A stretch of 64,000 nt of DNA from positions 207,116,164-207,180,163 of the forward strand of contig NC_134360.1 of NCBI RefSeq assembly GCF_048569485.1. Direction: 5' to 3'. The notes under the pieces were generated by a model, which was not told where the DNA came from, ran no database searches, and worked only from the letters and a program-made list of their open reading frames with translations. Positions 1 to 9,620 of this stretch are shown in pieces (within the stretch, counting starts at the first letter, position 1; each line of letters starts with the position of its first letter). Both the position numbers and the translations under genes were made by a program. The stretch comes from Anomaloglossus baeobatrachus. Its lineage: Eukaryota > Chordata > Amphibia > Anura > Aromobatidae.

Positions 1-75
1 CATAGACTTTGCTGGCTTCACAATGGACGTGCAGATTTTGCTGCGTCAAAATACGCAGCGTGGGCACAGGGCCTT
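1..75. mobile_element. Right end of a MITE cut by the window edge
   Basis: The segment ends GTGGGCACAGGGCC followed by TTA. Read in reverse this is TAAGGCCCTGTGCCCAC, which matches the ends of the elements at 48265-48404 and 24558-25963. It is probably the right terminus of a PIF/Harbinger-like MITE with a 3-bp TWA target site. The left end lies outside the window. Confidence 0.5.
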
Positions 76-530
76 ACAGTCTAGAATAACTCAAGTAGCC
101 AGTGTGGAAAAAAAAAATGGCAGATTTCTAATTTTATGTATGAACACAAAAAAAAACCATTGCCAAGAATTTTAAAAATTATATTTAAACACAAAAAACC
201 CAATTAGTCATTTTTTAATGATACAGTCCCATTGGAAAATCTGACATGTATTTGCAGTGTAATTTGCAGATTGCCATTAGTCTGGATGAAGAATAGCTCT
301 GGTCGATGGCCGTAGAACAGTCAATATAGATTTCCTAATGCAAACAATGGGGGACGTACTACATGCGCTGCGCAGCCTCTGTGCATTGCTGTCTAGGCTC
401 CATCACACTTCATTTGTATATTCTTCTCTAGGGGAAATATATTCTCACATATGTGGTCTAATATTTAAAAAAAACAAAAAAAAAAAACCCAAAAAACTCT
501 TTCTCCATACGAAATAACGGCCGTATAATA

Positions 531-668
531 CGGCCCCATACACAGGGCCCCATACACAGGGCCCCATACACAGGGCCCCATACACAGGGCCCCATACACA
601 GGGCCCCATACACAGGGCCCCATACACAGGGCCCCATACACAGGGCCCCATACACAGGGCCCCATACA
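531..668. repeat. 14-bp minisatellite, about 10 copies
   Basis: The unit is GGGCCCCATACACA, repeated almost without change. Each unit contains the palindrome GGGCCC. The array lies downstream of the LRP8 stop codon, either beyond the gene or in a long 3' UTR. The short open frames across it are consequences of the repeat, not genes. Confidence 0.95.
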
Positions 669-915
669 CCAATCCCAGCTTAACCCTGTATCGCTCCTAT
701 GACTGCTGGCCCATCAGGGGCAATAAGGAAACATGACACAGACATTGCAGCCATTTTACCATTTGCATTCACATACACCATCCCTTTAACGCATCGGGTC
801 TCCGAACTGGTTGTGCTCCACAGAAGACACTTCGCTATTAGCAAACTATAAAAGATTTCAAGGGTTAAACTCTGATTCCAAAAATTGTTTTCTATTTCAA
901 ATTTTTTTTTCCTCC

Positions 916-1773
916 TTTATTCCTATTTTTTTTTTTTTAAATTATTATTTTTTTCCCTCCACCCATCAGATTACAATTGAACTATATAATTTTTTTTTAT
1001 TTTTAAACACAGACTGAGAAAAGGAACCTAAAAAAAAAGAGAAAAGAAAATAGATAGTAAGAAGTATATAAGGTGGTCTAAAGAATCTGAACAGAGTTGT
1101 TCTAACACAAACATATAAACCCAAAAAACATACAAAAAAAATAAATACTCTCATCCCTGTCATATATACAGAGCGGACCCCCCCTCCCCCAAACACGCCC
1201 TGGTTAATAAATATCCTACCAGAAAAAATTCTAAATTTTCATCATTAATTTAATGCATATGTTGATGGAGAACCACAAAGTTTTGTTATGTACAAAAAAG
1301 GTCTATAAATATAATATTTTAAAATGCCGGCTTGTCCCAGGACGGCTATATACAGAGAGGGGGGGAGAGAAGAGGGCATGCCTCGGCCGTGGATCAAGTA
1401 AAAATGTGTATAAAAGATTATACATAGTAACCCTTACATCCTTTGGATGTTTGATTCATTACATTTTTGTGGTTGTCCATCACCAAAATAAATAACAGTT
1501 GGTTTAGGAGTTTCAGTGGTGAGCGTATAAAAAGTCTGCTGCCTGTCACATAAGATCTATGAAATCTTGTCATTCCCGGGATCCAGGACACGTTACAATC
1601 TGTTATGTGTCAAGTATTAGTAGCAGATCTGCCTCGTCAGGCCCCAGCGCGGCGCCAGCAGGACACAGGACAGGATATCGTTGACTTGTCACATGCCGAG
1701 AAACTCGGAACCGGCGACAGATTTTCTGATGTTCCCGGCTCAACTGAGAAAGTGTCAGACCTCGTTTCAATCC
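916..1773 (-). other. LRP8: LRP8 3' UTR, distal end uncertain
   Basis: Sequence following the LRP8 stop codon on the minus strand. Candidate poly(A) signals in the sense strand are ATTAAA at 1249-1254 and AATAAA at 996-1001 and 916-921. The sequence does not show which is used, and the transcript could run further, because mammalian LRP8 3' UTRs are long. No other feature is seen in this stretch beyond A/T-rich runs. Confidence 0.5.
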
Positions 1774-1812
1774 TCAAGGCAAACCGTCATCTTCCAAGCT
1801 CAATGCCACTCG
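1774..1812 (-). CDS. LRP8: LRP8 terminal coding exon
   Basis: The minus strand reads RVALSLEDDGLP followed by TGA, the same C-terminus that ends mammalian LRP8. The exon begins after a good acceptor, a pyrimidine-rich tract ending TTCCAG. It enters in phase 0, which fits the phase-0 end of the exon at 4427-4605, giving a tail GHVYPA-RVALSLEDDGLP. The coding part is only 39 bp (12 codons plus stop), so it would be missed by length-based gene finders. The 3' UTR follows directly. Confidence 0.93.
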   Translation of the reverse strand, partial: RVALSLEDDGLP

Positions 1813-1943
1813 CTGGAAGGAAGAAAAAAAAGAAGAATATATGATGAAAATGAGATGTTAGGTAGCGACTGACAGGAGTAAAACAAGAGTGACAGCTCAG
1901 CCAGGAGATTCCTCCACCGAGAAGGAAGCATCGAATCAATCAT

Positions 1944-3707
1944 GGTGCACAGCTGGGGTCGGCGCCGACAACTACAACCTGCAGTTCGCACAGTTAGGAG
2001 TCTGCACTGACAACCACAACCTGCAGCTCGCACAGCTGGGGGTCAGCACCGACAACCACAACCTGCAGCTCGCACAGTTAGGAGTCGGCACAGATGATTA
2101 CAAACCTGCAGCTCGCACAGCTGGGGATCTGCACTGTCAACTACAACCTGCAGCTCACACAGCTGGGGGTCAGCACCGACAACGACAACTACAACCTGCA
2201 GCTTGCACAGCTGGGGTCGGCACTGACAACTACAACCTGCAGCTCGCACAGATGGGGTCTGCACTGACAACTACAACCTGCAGCTCGCACAGCTGGGGGT
2301 CAGCACCGACAACGACAACTACAACCTGCAGCTTGCACAGCTGGGGTCGGCACTGACAACTACAACCTGCAGCTCGCACAGCTGAGGTCTGCACTGACAA
2401 CTACAACCTGCAGCTCGCACAGCTGGGGTCGGCACTGATAACTACAACCTGCAGCTCGCACAGCTGGGGGTCGGCACTGACAACTACAACCTGCAGGTCG
2501 CACAGCTGGGGTCGGCACTGACAACTACAACCTGCAGCTCGCACAGCTGGGGGTCGGCACTGACAACTACAACCTGCAGCTCGCACAGCTGGGGGTCGGC
2601 ACTGACAACTACAACCTGCAGCTCGCACAGCTGGGGTCGGCACTGACAACTACAACCTGCAGCTTGCACAGCTGGGGTCGGCACTGACAACTACAACCTG
2701 CAGCTCGCACAGCTGGGGTCTGCACTGACAACTACAACCTGCAGCTCGCACAGCTGGGGGTCGGCACTGACAACTACAACCTGCAGGTCGCACAGCTGGG
2801 GTCGGCACTGACAACTACAACCTGCAGCTCGCACAGCTGGGGGTCGGCACTGACAACTACAACCTGCAGCTCGCACAGCTGGGGGTCGGCACTGACAACT
2901 ACAACCTGCAGCTCGCACAGCTGGGGTCGGCACTGACAACTACAACCTACAGCTCGCACAGCTGGGGTCGGCACTGATAACTACAACCTGCAGCTCGCAC
3001 AGCTGGGGGTCGGCACTGACAACTACAACCTGCAGCTCGCACAGCTGGGGTCGGCACTGACAACTACAACCTGCAGCTCGCACAGCTGGGGGTCGGCACT
3101 GACAACTACAACCTGCAGCTCGCACAGCTGGGGGTCGGCACTGACAACTACAACCTGCAGCTCGCACAGCTGAGGTCGGCACTGACAACTACAACCTGCA
3201 GCTCGCACAGCTGGGGTCGGCACTGACAACTACAACCTGCAGCTCGCACAGCTGGGGGTCGGCACTGACAACTACAACCTGCAGCTCGCACAGCTGAGGT
3301 CGGCACTGACAACTACAACCTGCAGCTCGCACAGCTGGGGTCGGCACTGACAACTACAACCTGCAGCTCGCACAGCTGGGGGTCGGCACTGACAACTACA
3401 ACCTGCAGCTCGCACAGCTGGGGGTCGGCACTGACAACTACAACCTGCAGCTCGCACAGCTGGGGTCGGCACTGACAACTACAACCTGCAGCTCGCACAG
3501 CTGGGGTCGGCACTGACAACTACAACCTGCAGCTCGCACAGCTGGGGGTCGGCACTGACAACTACAACCTGCAGCTCGCACAGCTGGGGTCGGCACTGAC
3601 AACTACAACCTGCAGCTCGCACAGCTGGGGTCGGCACTGACAACTACAACCTGCAGCTCGCACAGCTGGGGGTCGGCACTGACAACTACAACCTGCAGCT
3701 CGCACTT
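1944..3707. repeat. 41/42-bp minisatellite, about 42 copies, with higher-order pattern
   Basis: The unit is roughly GCACAGCTGGGGTCGGCACT followed by GACAACTACAACCTGCAGCTC. Units of 41 bp (GGGG) and 42 bp (GGGGG) alternate in blocks, so similar blocks recur at about 249, 290 and 332 bp, which are six, seven and eight units. Nearly every unit carries the E-box CAGCTG and the palindrome CTGCAG. The left end (1944-2400) is more variable than the rest. The array fills two thirds of the last LRP8 intron and begins about 130 bp inside it. Cys-rich open frames on the minus strand are repeat artefacts. Confidence 0.97.
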
Positions 3708-4058
3708 GGGTTTCTAAACTTTGATTAGAAACTAAAAAAATCTTTGTTTCTGTAAAACGAAATCGTTAAAAAAACTGCATGTGTGTAGCTGTGACATTGC
3801 GTTCCGTCATTACTGTTCTCCTTTAGGGCCTTTTTTCTTTGGACTGGCAGGCCATGTGTTGGCATGTTATGGTAGCATGCCCATACCAAAGAGAAGCCAA
3901 CCATTCTCGTGCCTAGCTATCACAAGGTGCCAGCATCAGCGAGAGCCGAACAATGATGTACATCGTGATGCCAAGAGGATGGAGCTAATAAAAGGGCCAG
4001 TTATGAGGTCAAAGGGTTAAGTGAAGACAGTCGACGTGTGGTGGCAGGGAACATATGG

Positions 4059-4060
<2 letters not shown>

Positions 4061-4142
<82 letters not shown>
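4061..4142. repeat. (TA)n microsatellite
   Basis: About 40 uninterrupted TA dinucleotides in the last LRP8 intron. The flanking sequence 3708-4060 and 4143-4426 is unique-looking intron with no exon or element recognised. Confidence 0.97.
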
Positions 4143-4143
<1 letters not shown>

Positions 4144-4426
4144 CTTTTTAACTAAACACCACTGTAGGGTGCGGTTTGAGCTCTGTATGGTCTTGTTTGT
4201 ACACAGTATGATGCAGTTATTTTGGCACCGCATGGTGCTATTATTGGGGTATTGTATGGTACGCTTATGTAATCACTGTCCAGTGCCGTTATTTTGGCCC
4301 TATATGATAACAAATTAAGCAACAACATTATAAAACCATACTAAGCAGAGCCCTATAATATTTTTCCCGCTAGGTATCAGAGTACTGGTATCAAAGTATT
4401 TCTATTATGTGACTTGTAGTACTCAC

Positions 4427-4605
4427 AGCTGGATAGACATGCCCAATCTGAGTTGTTCTGCCTATGTGGATCTCTTCTTCCTCCTCCTCTTCCTCTTCAG
4501 TAGTTTTCCGATAAACTGGGTTATCAAAATTCATACTCTTCGTATTCTTCCGCTTCCAGTTCCTCCAAATGAGATATCCGGACAGGCAGAGGAGAGCAAG
4601 AACAG
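4427..4605 (-). CDS. LRP8: LRP8 exon: end of TM segment and cytoplasmic tail with NPxY
   Basis: The exon encodes the rest of the membrane helix ([13 protein letters not shown]), the basic stop-transfer [11 protein letters not shown], then [13 protein letters not shown], an eight-Glu run and [22 protein letters not shown] is the NPxY motif of the LDL-receptor family that binds Dab1 and endocytic adaptors; in ApoER2 it links Reelin binding to Dab1 phosphorylation. The acceptor is TTTGTCCCAG and the donor GTGAGT. At 179 bp it enters in phase 1 and leaves in phase 0. The acidic run is uninterrupted Glu, whereas my memory of the human protein has mixed Glu/Asp. Confidence 0.97.
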
Positions 4606-5246
4606 CTGGGACAAAAGAAGATGCGTTATATTAGGTTAAACGAGCATATAAAAAAAAAAGCCGGATGGCAGGGAAAACACGCACAGAAAAAAGATCACAG
4701 GAAGACCAGCGAGGTGAAGGGCAGGCTACCGTATCTGCTATCAGTACAGTGATGAGCAGCTCGCCTGTCCGCATCATCAGGAGATGTATTCCCATTCTCT
4801 GGCAGCAAGAAGGAATCTTGAAAATGGCAAATAATTAAGTTTGCAGGATATATCTAATCATTTCCAAAAATTTCAAAGATAAAGATGACATTGTATATAA
4901 CTGCAAGGTACCTGCTCATATCCTAAATAGTAATGTAAAAATAGACTCAAGGATGAGTTCAGTTTATAATGCTACAAAAAGTGCAGGTCGTCTAGTGTCT
5001 ACTATTGGAAGCTGCAATCAAAAGTCAATATCCTGCATCTTTACTTAGGAAACAAAGCCAAACCAGAATCTCCATTTGCAGAAAGCGGTTTTAGGCTTTT
5101 TCTCCCTCATCAGTGCAAAGAATAACTGGATTACTGGGTAGGATGCCTCTGATAGGAGGACCAAGTAAAAAATGTCCTCTTTATAGCTCCAAGTTGGCGT
5201 AAATTGAGTTTTAGCCTGTGCAATGCTGAGCTGGGCAATAGAATAA

Positions 5247-6101
5247 GGGGTGCTTCACACACAGCGAGCTCGCTGCCGAGATCGCTGCTGAGTCACGCTT
5301 TTTGTGACGCAGCAGTGACCTCATTAGCGATCTCGCTGTGTGTGACACTGAGCAGCGATCTGGCCCCTGCTGCGAGATCGCTGCTCGTTACACACAGCCC
5401 TGGTTCGTTTTCTTCAAAGCCGCTCTCCCGCTGTGACACACAGATCGCTGTGTGTGACAGCGAGAGAGCGACAAATGAAGCGAGCAGGGAGCAGGAGCCG
5501 GCATCTGACAGCTGAGGTAAGCTTGTAACCAAGATAAACATCGGGTAACCAAGGTGGTTACCCGATATTTACCTTAGTTACCAGCCTCCGCAGCTCTCAC
5601 GCTGCCTGTGCTGCCGGCTCCGGCTCTCTGCACATGTAGCTGCTGTACACATCGGGTTAATTAACCCGATGTGTATAGCAGCTAGGAGAGCAAGGAGCCA
5701 GCGCTAAGCAGTGTGCGCGGCTCCTTGCTCTCTGCACATGTAGCTGCATTACACATCGGGTTAATTAACCCGATGTGTACAGCAGCTAGGAGAGCAAGGA
5801 GCCAGCGCTCAGTGTGCGCGGCTCCCTGCTCTCTGCACACAGCGCTGGTAACTAATGTAAACATCGGGTAACCATACCCGATGTTTACCTTAGTTACCAG
5901 TCTCCGCAGCTTCCAGGCGGCGGCTCCGTGCAAGCGCAGCGTCGCTTGCACGTCGCTGCTGGCTGGGGGCTGTTCAGTGGTCGCTGGTGAGATCTGCCTG
6001 TTTGACAGCTCACCAGCGACCATGTAGCGATGCAGCAGCGATCCTGACCAGGTCAGATCGCTGGTCGGATCGCTGCTGCATCGCTAAGTGTGAAGGTACC
6101 C
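5247..6101. mobile_element. MITE family B, copy 1 (PIF/Harbinger-like)
   Basis: The ends are GGGGTGCTTCACAC and, inverted, GGGTACCTTCACAC, flanked by the direct repeat TAA (5244-5246 and 6102-6104). A 3-bp TWA duplication is typical of PIF/Harbinger transposons. There is no transposase. The interior is made of hairpin modules, including two copies of a 28-bp perfect palindrome centred on GGTTAATTAACC (5648-5675 and 5751-5778), and an internal tandem duplication of about 100 bp. Confidence 0.8.
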
Positions 6102-6301
6102 TAAGTCTCTTCACAGGGGAAGAGATCAGGGTCTCCACTGCCACCTATTTTTGGAAATAGCAATCCTATAAGTCAATATCGTACTACTCTCCTTAGTAAA
6201 CAAAGCCAAAACAGAATCTCCATTTGTAGACTTCTGTTTCAGTCATTTTGTCCCTCATCAGTGCAAAGAACAACTGGTTGACTGGGTGGGATGCCTCTGC
6301 C

Positions 6302-6320
6302 CGGGGGGGGGGGGGGGGGG
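6302..6320. repeat. Poly-G run
   Basis: About 18-19 consecutive G residues within the second unit of the tandem intronic repeat. The exact length is likely to be unstable or prone to sequencing error. Confidence 0.9.
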
Positions 6321-6415
6321 TCTCAGTAGAAACATTTCTGTTTATAGATCCAAGTTGTCTTAGAATGACTTTATAGGCTGTACAATGCTGAGCTGGGAAA
6401 TAAAATAAGAACTAA

Positions 6416-6969
6416 AGGGTGCTTTACACACTGCGATGTCATGCGCGATAGCACCCGCCCCTGTCGCTCGTGCGACATGCCGTAGCGAACATTATCGCTA
6501 CGGCAGTGTCACATGCACATTCCTTTACAGTGACGTCGCTGTGTCCGCCGAACAATCCCCGCCTCAAGGGGGAGGTGCGTTCGGCGGTCATAGCGACGTC
6601 ACTGCGGTGTCACTAAGCGGCCGGCCAATAGCAGAAGAGGGGCGGAGATGAGCGGCCGGAACATGCCGCCCACCTCCTTCCGCATTGCCGGTGGACGCAG
6701 GTAAGGAGATGTTTATCGTTCCTGCGGTGTCACACACAGCGATGTGTGCTGCCGCAGGAACGACGAACAACATCGTACCTGCAGCAGCAACGATATTATG
6801 AAAAGGAACGATGTGTCAACGATCAGCGATTTTTGGCGCTTTTGCGATCGTTGATCATCGCTCCTTGGTGTCACACGCTGCGATGTCGCTAACGGCGCCG
6901 GATGTGCGTCACTAACGACGTAACCCCGACAATATATCGTTAGCGATGTCGCAGCGTGTAAAGCACCTT
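6416..6969. mobile_element. MITE family A, copy 1 (PIF/Harbinger-like)
   Basis: The terminal inverted repeats are AGGGTGCTTTACAC and AAGGTGCTTTACAC, flanked by TAA at 6413-6415 and 6970-6972. The GC-rich core has CCAATAG, GGGGCGGAG, GAGCGG and CCGCCCACCTCCTTCC. The same core is found in the copies at 23362, 29661 and 52151. Non-coding. Confidence 0.82.
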
Positions 6970-7027
6970 TAAGCCTCTTCACAGAGGCTTCCATTGCCAC
7001 CTATTATAGGAAATAGCAAGCCTGTTA

Positions 7028-7740
7028 GGGCTACTTCTCACATAGTGAGATCGCTGCTGAGTCACGTTTTTTGTGACGCAGCAGTGACCTCATTAGCGAT
7101 CTCGCTGTGTGTGACACTGAGCAGCGACCTGGCCCCTGCTGTCAAATCGCTGATCGTTACACACAGTGCTGGTTCATTTTTTGGACGTTGCTCTCCCGCT
7201 GTGAAGCACACATCGCTGTGTTTGACAGCGAGAGAGCAACGATCTGAATGTGCAGGGAGCAGGGAGCCAGCTTCTGACAGCCTGCGGTAAGCTGCAACCA
7301 AGGTAAATATCGGGTAACCAAGCAAAGCCCTTTGCTTGGTTACCCGATATTTACCTTGGTTACTAGCGTCCTCCGCTCTCAGGCTGCCAGTGCCGGCTCC
7401 CTGCACACGTAGCCGGAGTACACATCGGGTTAATAAGCAAAGTGGTTTGCTTATTAACCCGATGTGCACTCTGGCTAGGAGTGCAGGGAGCCAGCGCTAA
7501 GCGGTATGCGCTGGTAACCAAGGTAAATATCGGGTAACCAAGCACTTTGTTACCCGATATTTACCTTAGTTACCAAGCGCAGCATCGCTTCCACGCGTCG
7601 CTGGGGGCTGGTCACTGGTCGCTGGTGAGATCTGCCTGATTGTCAGCTCACCAGCGACCATGTAGCGACTCACCAGCGATCCTGAACAGGTCAGATCGCT
7701 GGTGGGATCGCTGGAGCGTCGCTAAAGTGTGACGGTGCCC
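7028..7740. mobile_element. MITE family B, copy 2
   Basis: The ends are GGGCTACTTCTCACA and, inverted, GGGCACCGTCACAC, flanked by TTA and TAA. The interior matches copy 1: hairpin modules built from CGGGTAACCAAGC and ACATCGGGTTAATAAGC with their complements, and GCTCACCAGCGACC near the right end. Confidence 0.78.
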
Positions 7741-8368
7741 TAAGTCAACGTTGAACCCTTAAGGCCCCTTTACACACAGACTTTATAGCGATCACACCAG
7801 CGATCCCAACCTGGCCGGGATCGCTGGAAAGTCTCTAAACAGTCGCTGGTGAGCTGTCAAACAGGCAGATCTGGCCAACGACGCAGCAGTGTTTAGAGTC
7901 TTTCCAGTGATCCCGGACCTGCAGAACGACCTCGCTGGTAGTGAACGCTATAGCACGTCTACGGGATATGTCGCTAACGATGTTATAAAGGTGTCAAACA
8001 CACCGATGCATGCTGCGCAGCTGGAAACAAAGGACCAAAAAGAAGGGAATTTTGTTACTTACCGTAAATTCCTTTTCTTCTAGCTCTTATTGGGAGACCC
8101 AGACAATTGGGTGTATAGCTACTGCCTCCGGAGGCCACACAAAGTATTACACTAAAAAGTGTAAGGCCCCTCCCCTTCTGGCTATACACCCCCCGTGGAA
8201 TCACGGGTTCTCCAGTTTTAGTGCCAAAGCAAGAAGGAGGAAAGCCAATAACTGGTTTAAACAAATTAACTCCGAATAACATCGGAGAACTGACAAACCG
8301 TTCAACATGAACAACATGTGTACCCGCAAACAAAACCAAAAATCCCGAAGGACAACAGGGCGGGTGCT

Positions 8369-8458
8369 GGGTCTCCCAATAAGAGCTAGAAGAAAAGGAA
8401 TTTACGGTAAGTAACAAAATTCCCTTCTTCTTCAGCGCTCTATTGGGAGACCCAGACA
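8369..8458. repeat. Internal complementary region of DIRS copy 1
   Basis: The first half is the reverse complement of the element's left outer end and the second half matches its right outer end, so the two termini are fused in one place. In DIRS elements this region is thought to template completion of a circular intermediate. Equivalent regions lie near 31889-31985 and 37600-37695 in the other two copies. Confidence 0.85.
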
Positions 8459-8531
8459 ATTGGGACGTTCAAAAGCTGTCCCTGGGTGGGTAAAGAAATA
8501 CCTCTTGTCAGAGCTGCAAGACAGCGCCCCC

Positions 8532-9620
8532 CTACTGGGAAGCCACCGCCGCCTGCAGGACACTTCTACCTAGGCTGGCATCCGCCGAAGCATAGGTATG
8601 TACCTGATAATGTTTGGTGAAAGTGTGCAGACTGGACCAGGTAGCTGCCTGGCACACCTGTTGAGCCGTAGCCTGGTGGCGTAATGCCCAGGACGCACCC
8701 ACAGCTCTGGTTGAATGGGCCTTCAGCCCTGATGGAACCGGAAGTCCAGCCGAACGGTAGGCTTCCAGAATAGGTTCTTTGATCCATCGAGCCAGGGTGG
8801 CTTTAGAAGCCTGCAATCCCTTGCGCGGACCAGCGACAAGGACAAAAAGTGCCTCGGAGCGGCGCAAGGGCGCCGTGCGGGAGATGTAGATTCTGATTGC
8901 TCTGACCAGATCTAACAAATGCAAATCCTTTTCATACCGGTGAACCGGATGAGGACAGAAAGAAGGTAAGCAAATGTCCTGATTTAGATGGAAATCAGAT
9001 ACTACTTTAGGAAGAAATTCTGGAGTGGGGCGCAAAACCACCTTGTCCTGGTGGACCACCAGGAAAGGAGCCTTGGATGACAGTGCTGCCAGCTCAGACA
9101 CTCTCCGAAGAGACGTGATCGCCACTAGAAACACCACTTTCTGTGACAGGCGAGAAAAGGAAACCTCTTTCAAAGGCTCGAAAGGCGGCTTCTGTAGAGC
9201 AACTAGTACCCTATTCAGATCCCATGGATCTAACGGCCGCCTGTACGGGGGTACAATATGACAAACCCCCTGTAGAAACGTGCGCACCTTAGACAGACGT
9301 GCCAGACGCTTCTGAAAAAACACTGATAGTGCCGAGACTTGCCCTTTAAGTGAGCCAAGCGACAAGCCTTTTTCTAACCCCGATTGTAGGAAGGAAAGAA
9401 AAGTAGGCAATGCAAATGGCCAGGGAGACACTCCCTGAGCAGAGCACCATGATAAGAAAATCTTCCACGTCCTGTGGTAGATCTTGGCAGACGTGGGCTT
9501 CCTAGCCTGCCTCATGGTAGCAACAACTCCTTGAGACAATCCTGCACACGCTAGGATCCAGGATTCAATGGCCACACAGTCAGGTTCAGGGCAGCAGAAT
9601 TCTGATGGAAAAACGGCCCT
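8532..9620 (-). CDS. DIRS copy 1 tyrosine recombinase region
   Basis: C-terminal part of a long open frame overlapping the end of the reverse-transcriptase frame. It resembles DIRS-type tyrosine recombinases, which take the place of an integrase in this family. The N-terminal limit is approximate because the upstream part of the same frame is a shadow of the RT gene. Overlap of the RT and recombinase frames is usual in DIRS elements. Confidence 0.8.
   Translation of the reverse strand, partial: RAVFPSEFCCPEPDCVAIESWILACAGLSQGVVATMRQARKPTSAKIYHRTWKIFLSWCSAQGVSPWPFALPTFLSFLQSGLEKGLSLGSLKGQVSALSVFFQKRLARLSKVRTFLQGVCHIVPPYRRPLDPWDLNRVLVALQKPPFEPLKEVSFSRLSQKVVFLVAITSLRRVSELAALSSKAPFLVVHQDKVVLRPTPEFLPKVVSDFHLNQDICLPSFCPHPVHRYEKDLHLLDLVRAIRIYISRTAPLRRSEALFVLVAGPRKGLQASKATLARWIKEPILEAYRSAGLPVPSGLKAHSTRAVGASWALRHQATAQQVCQAATWSSLHTFTKHYQVHTYASADASLGRSVLQAAVASQ

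Larger units (their letters stand above)
4975..7024. repeat. Tandem 0.3-kb intronic repeat, interrupted by two MITEs
   Basis: Segments 4975-5246, 6102-6415 and 6970-7024 are successive partial copies of one repeat; shared landmarks are CCTCATCAGTGCAAAGAA, AATGCTGAGCTGGG and CTCTTCACAG. The MITEs at 5247-6101 and 6416-6969 break the first two units at the same place, TAA directly before GTCTCTTCACAG or GCCTCTTCACAG. A diverged inverted copy lies at about 14320-14440. Confidence 0.7.

Noticed and set aside
2043-3519. Cys-rich minus-strand open frames (CQCRPQLCELQVVV type) across the 41/42-bp array
   Set aside because: They arise from the repeat itself; mixed 41- and 42-bp units break the frame every few copies, and there is no independent start context or domain.
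3708-4426. Possible LRP8 proline-rich tail exon
   Set aside because: No open minus-strand segment with proline-rich text and suitable splice sites was found; the area is a (TA)n tract and unique intron.
5204-7545. Several 60-135-codon open frames on both strands
   Set aside because: All lie in non-coding MITEs whose palindromic GC-rich modules give open frames on both strands.
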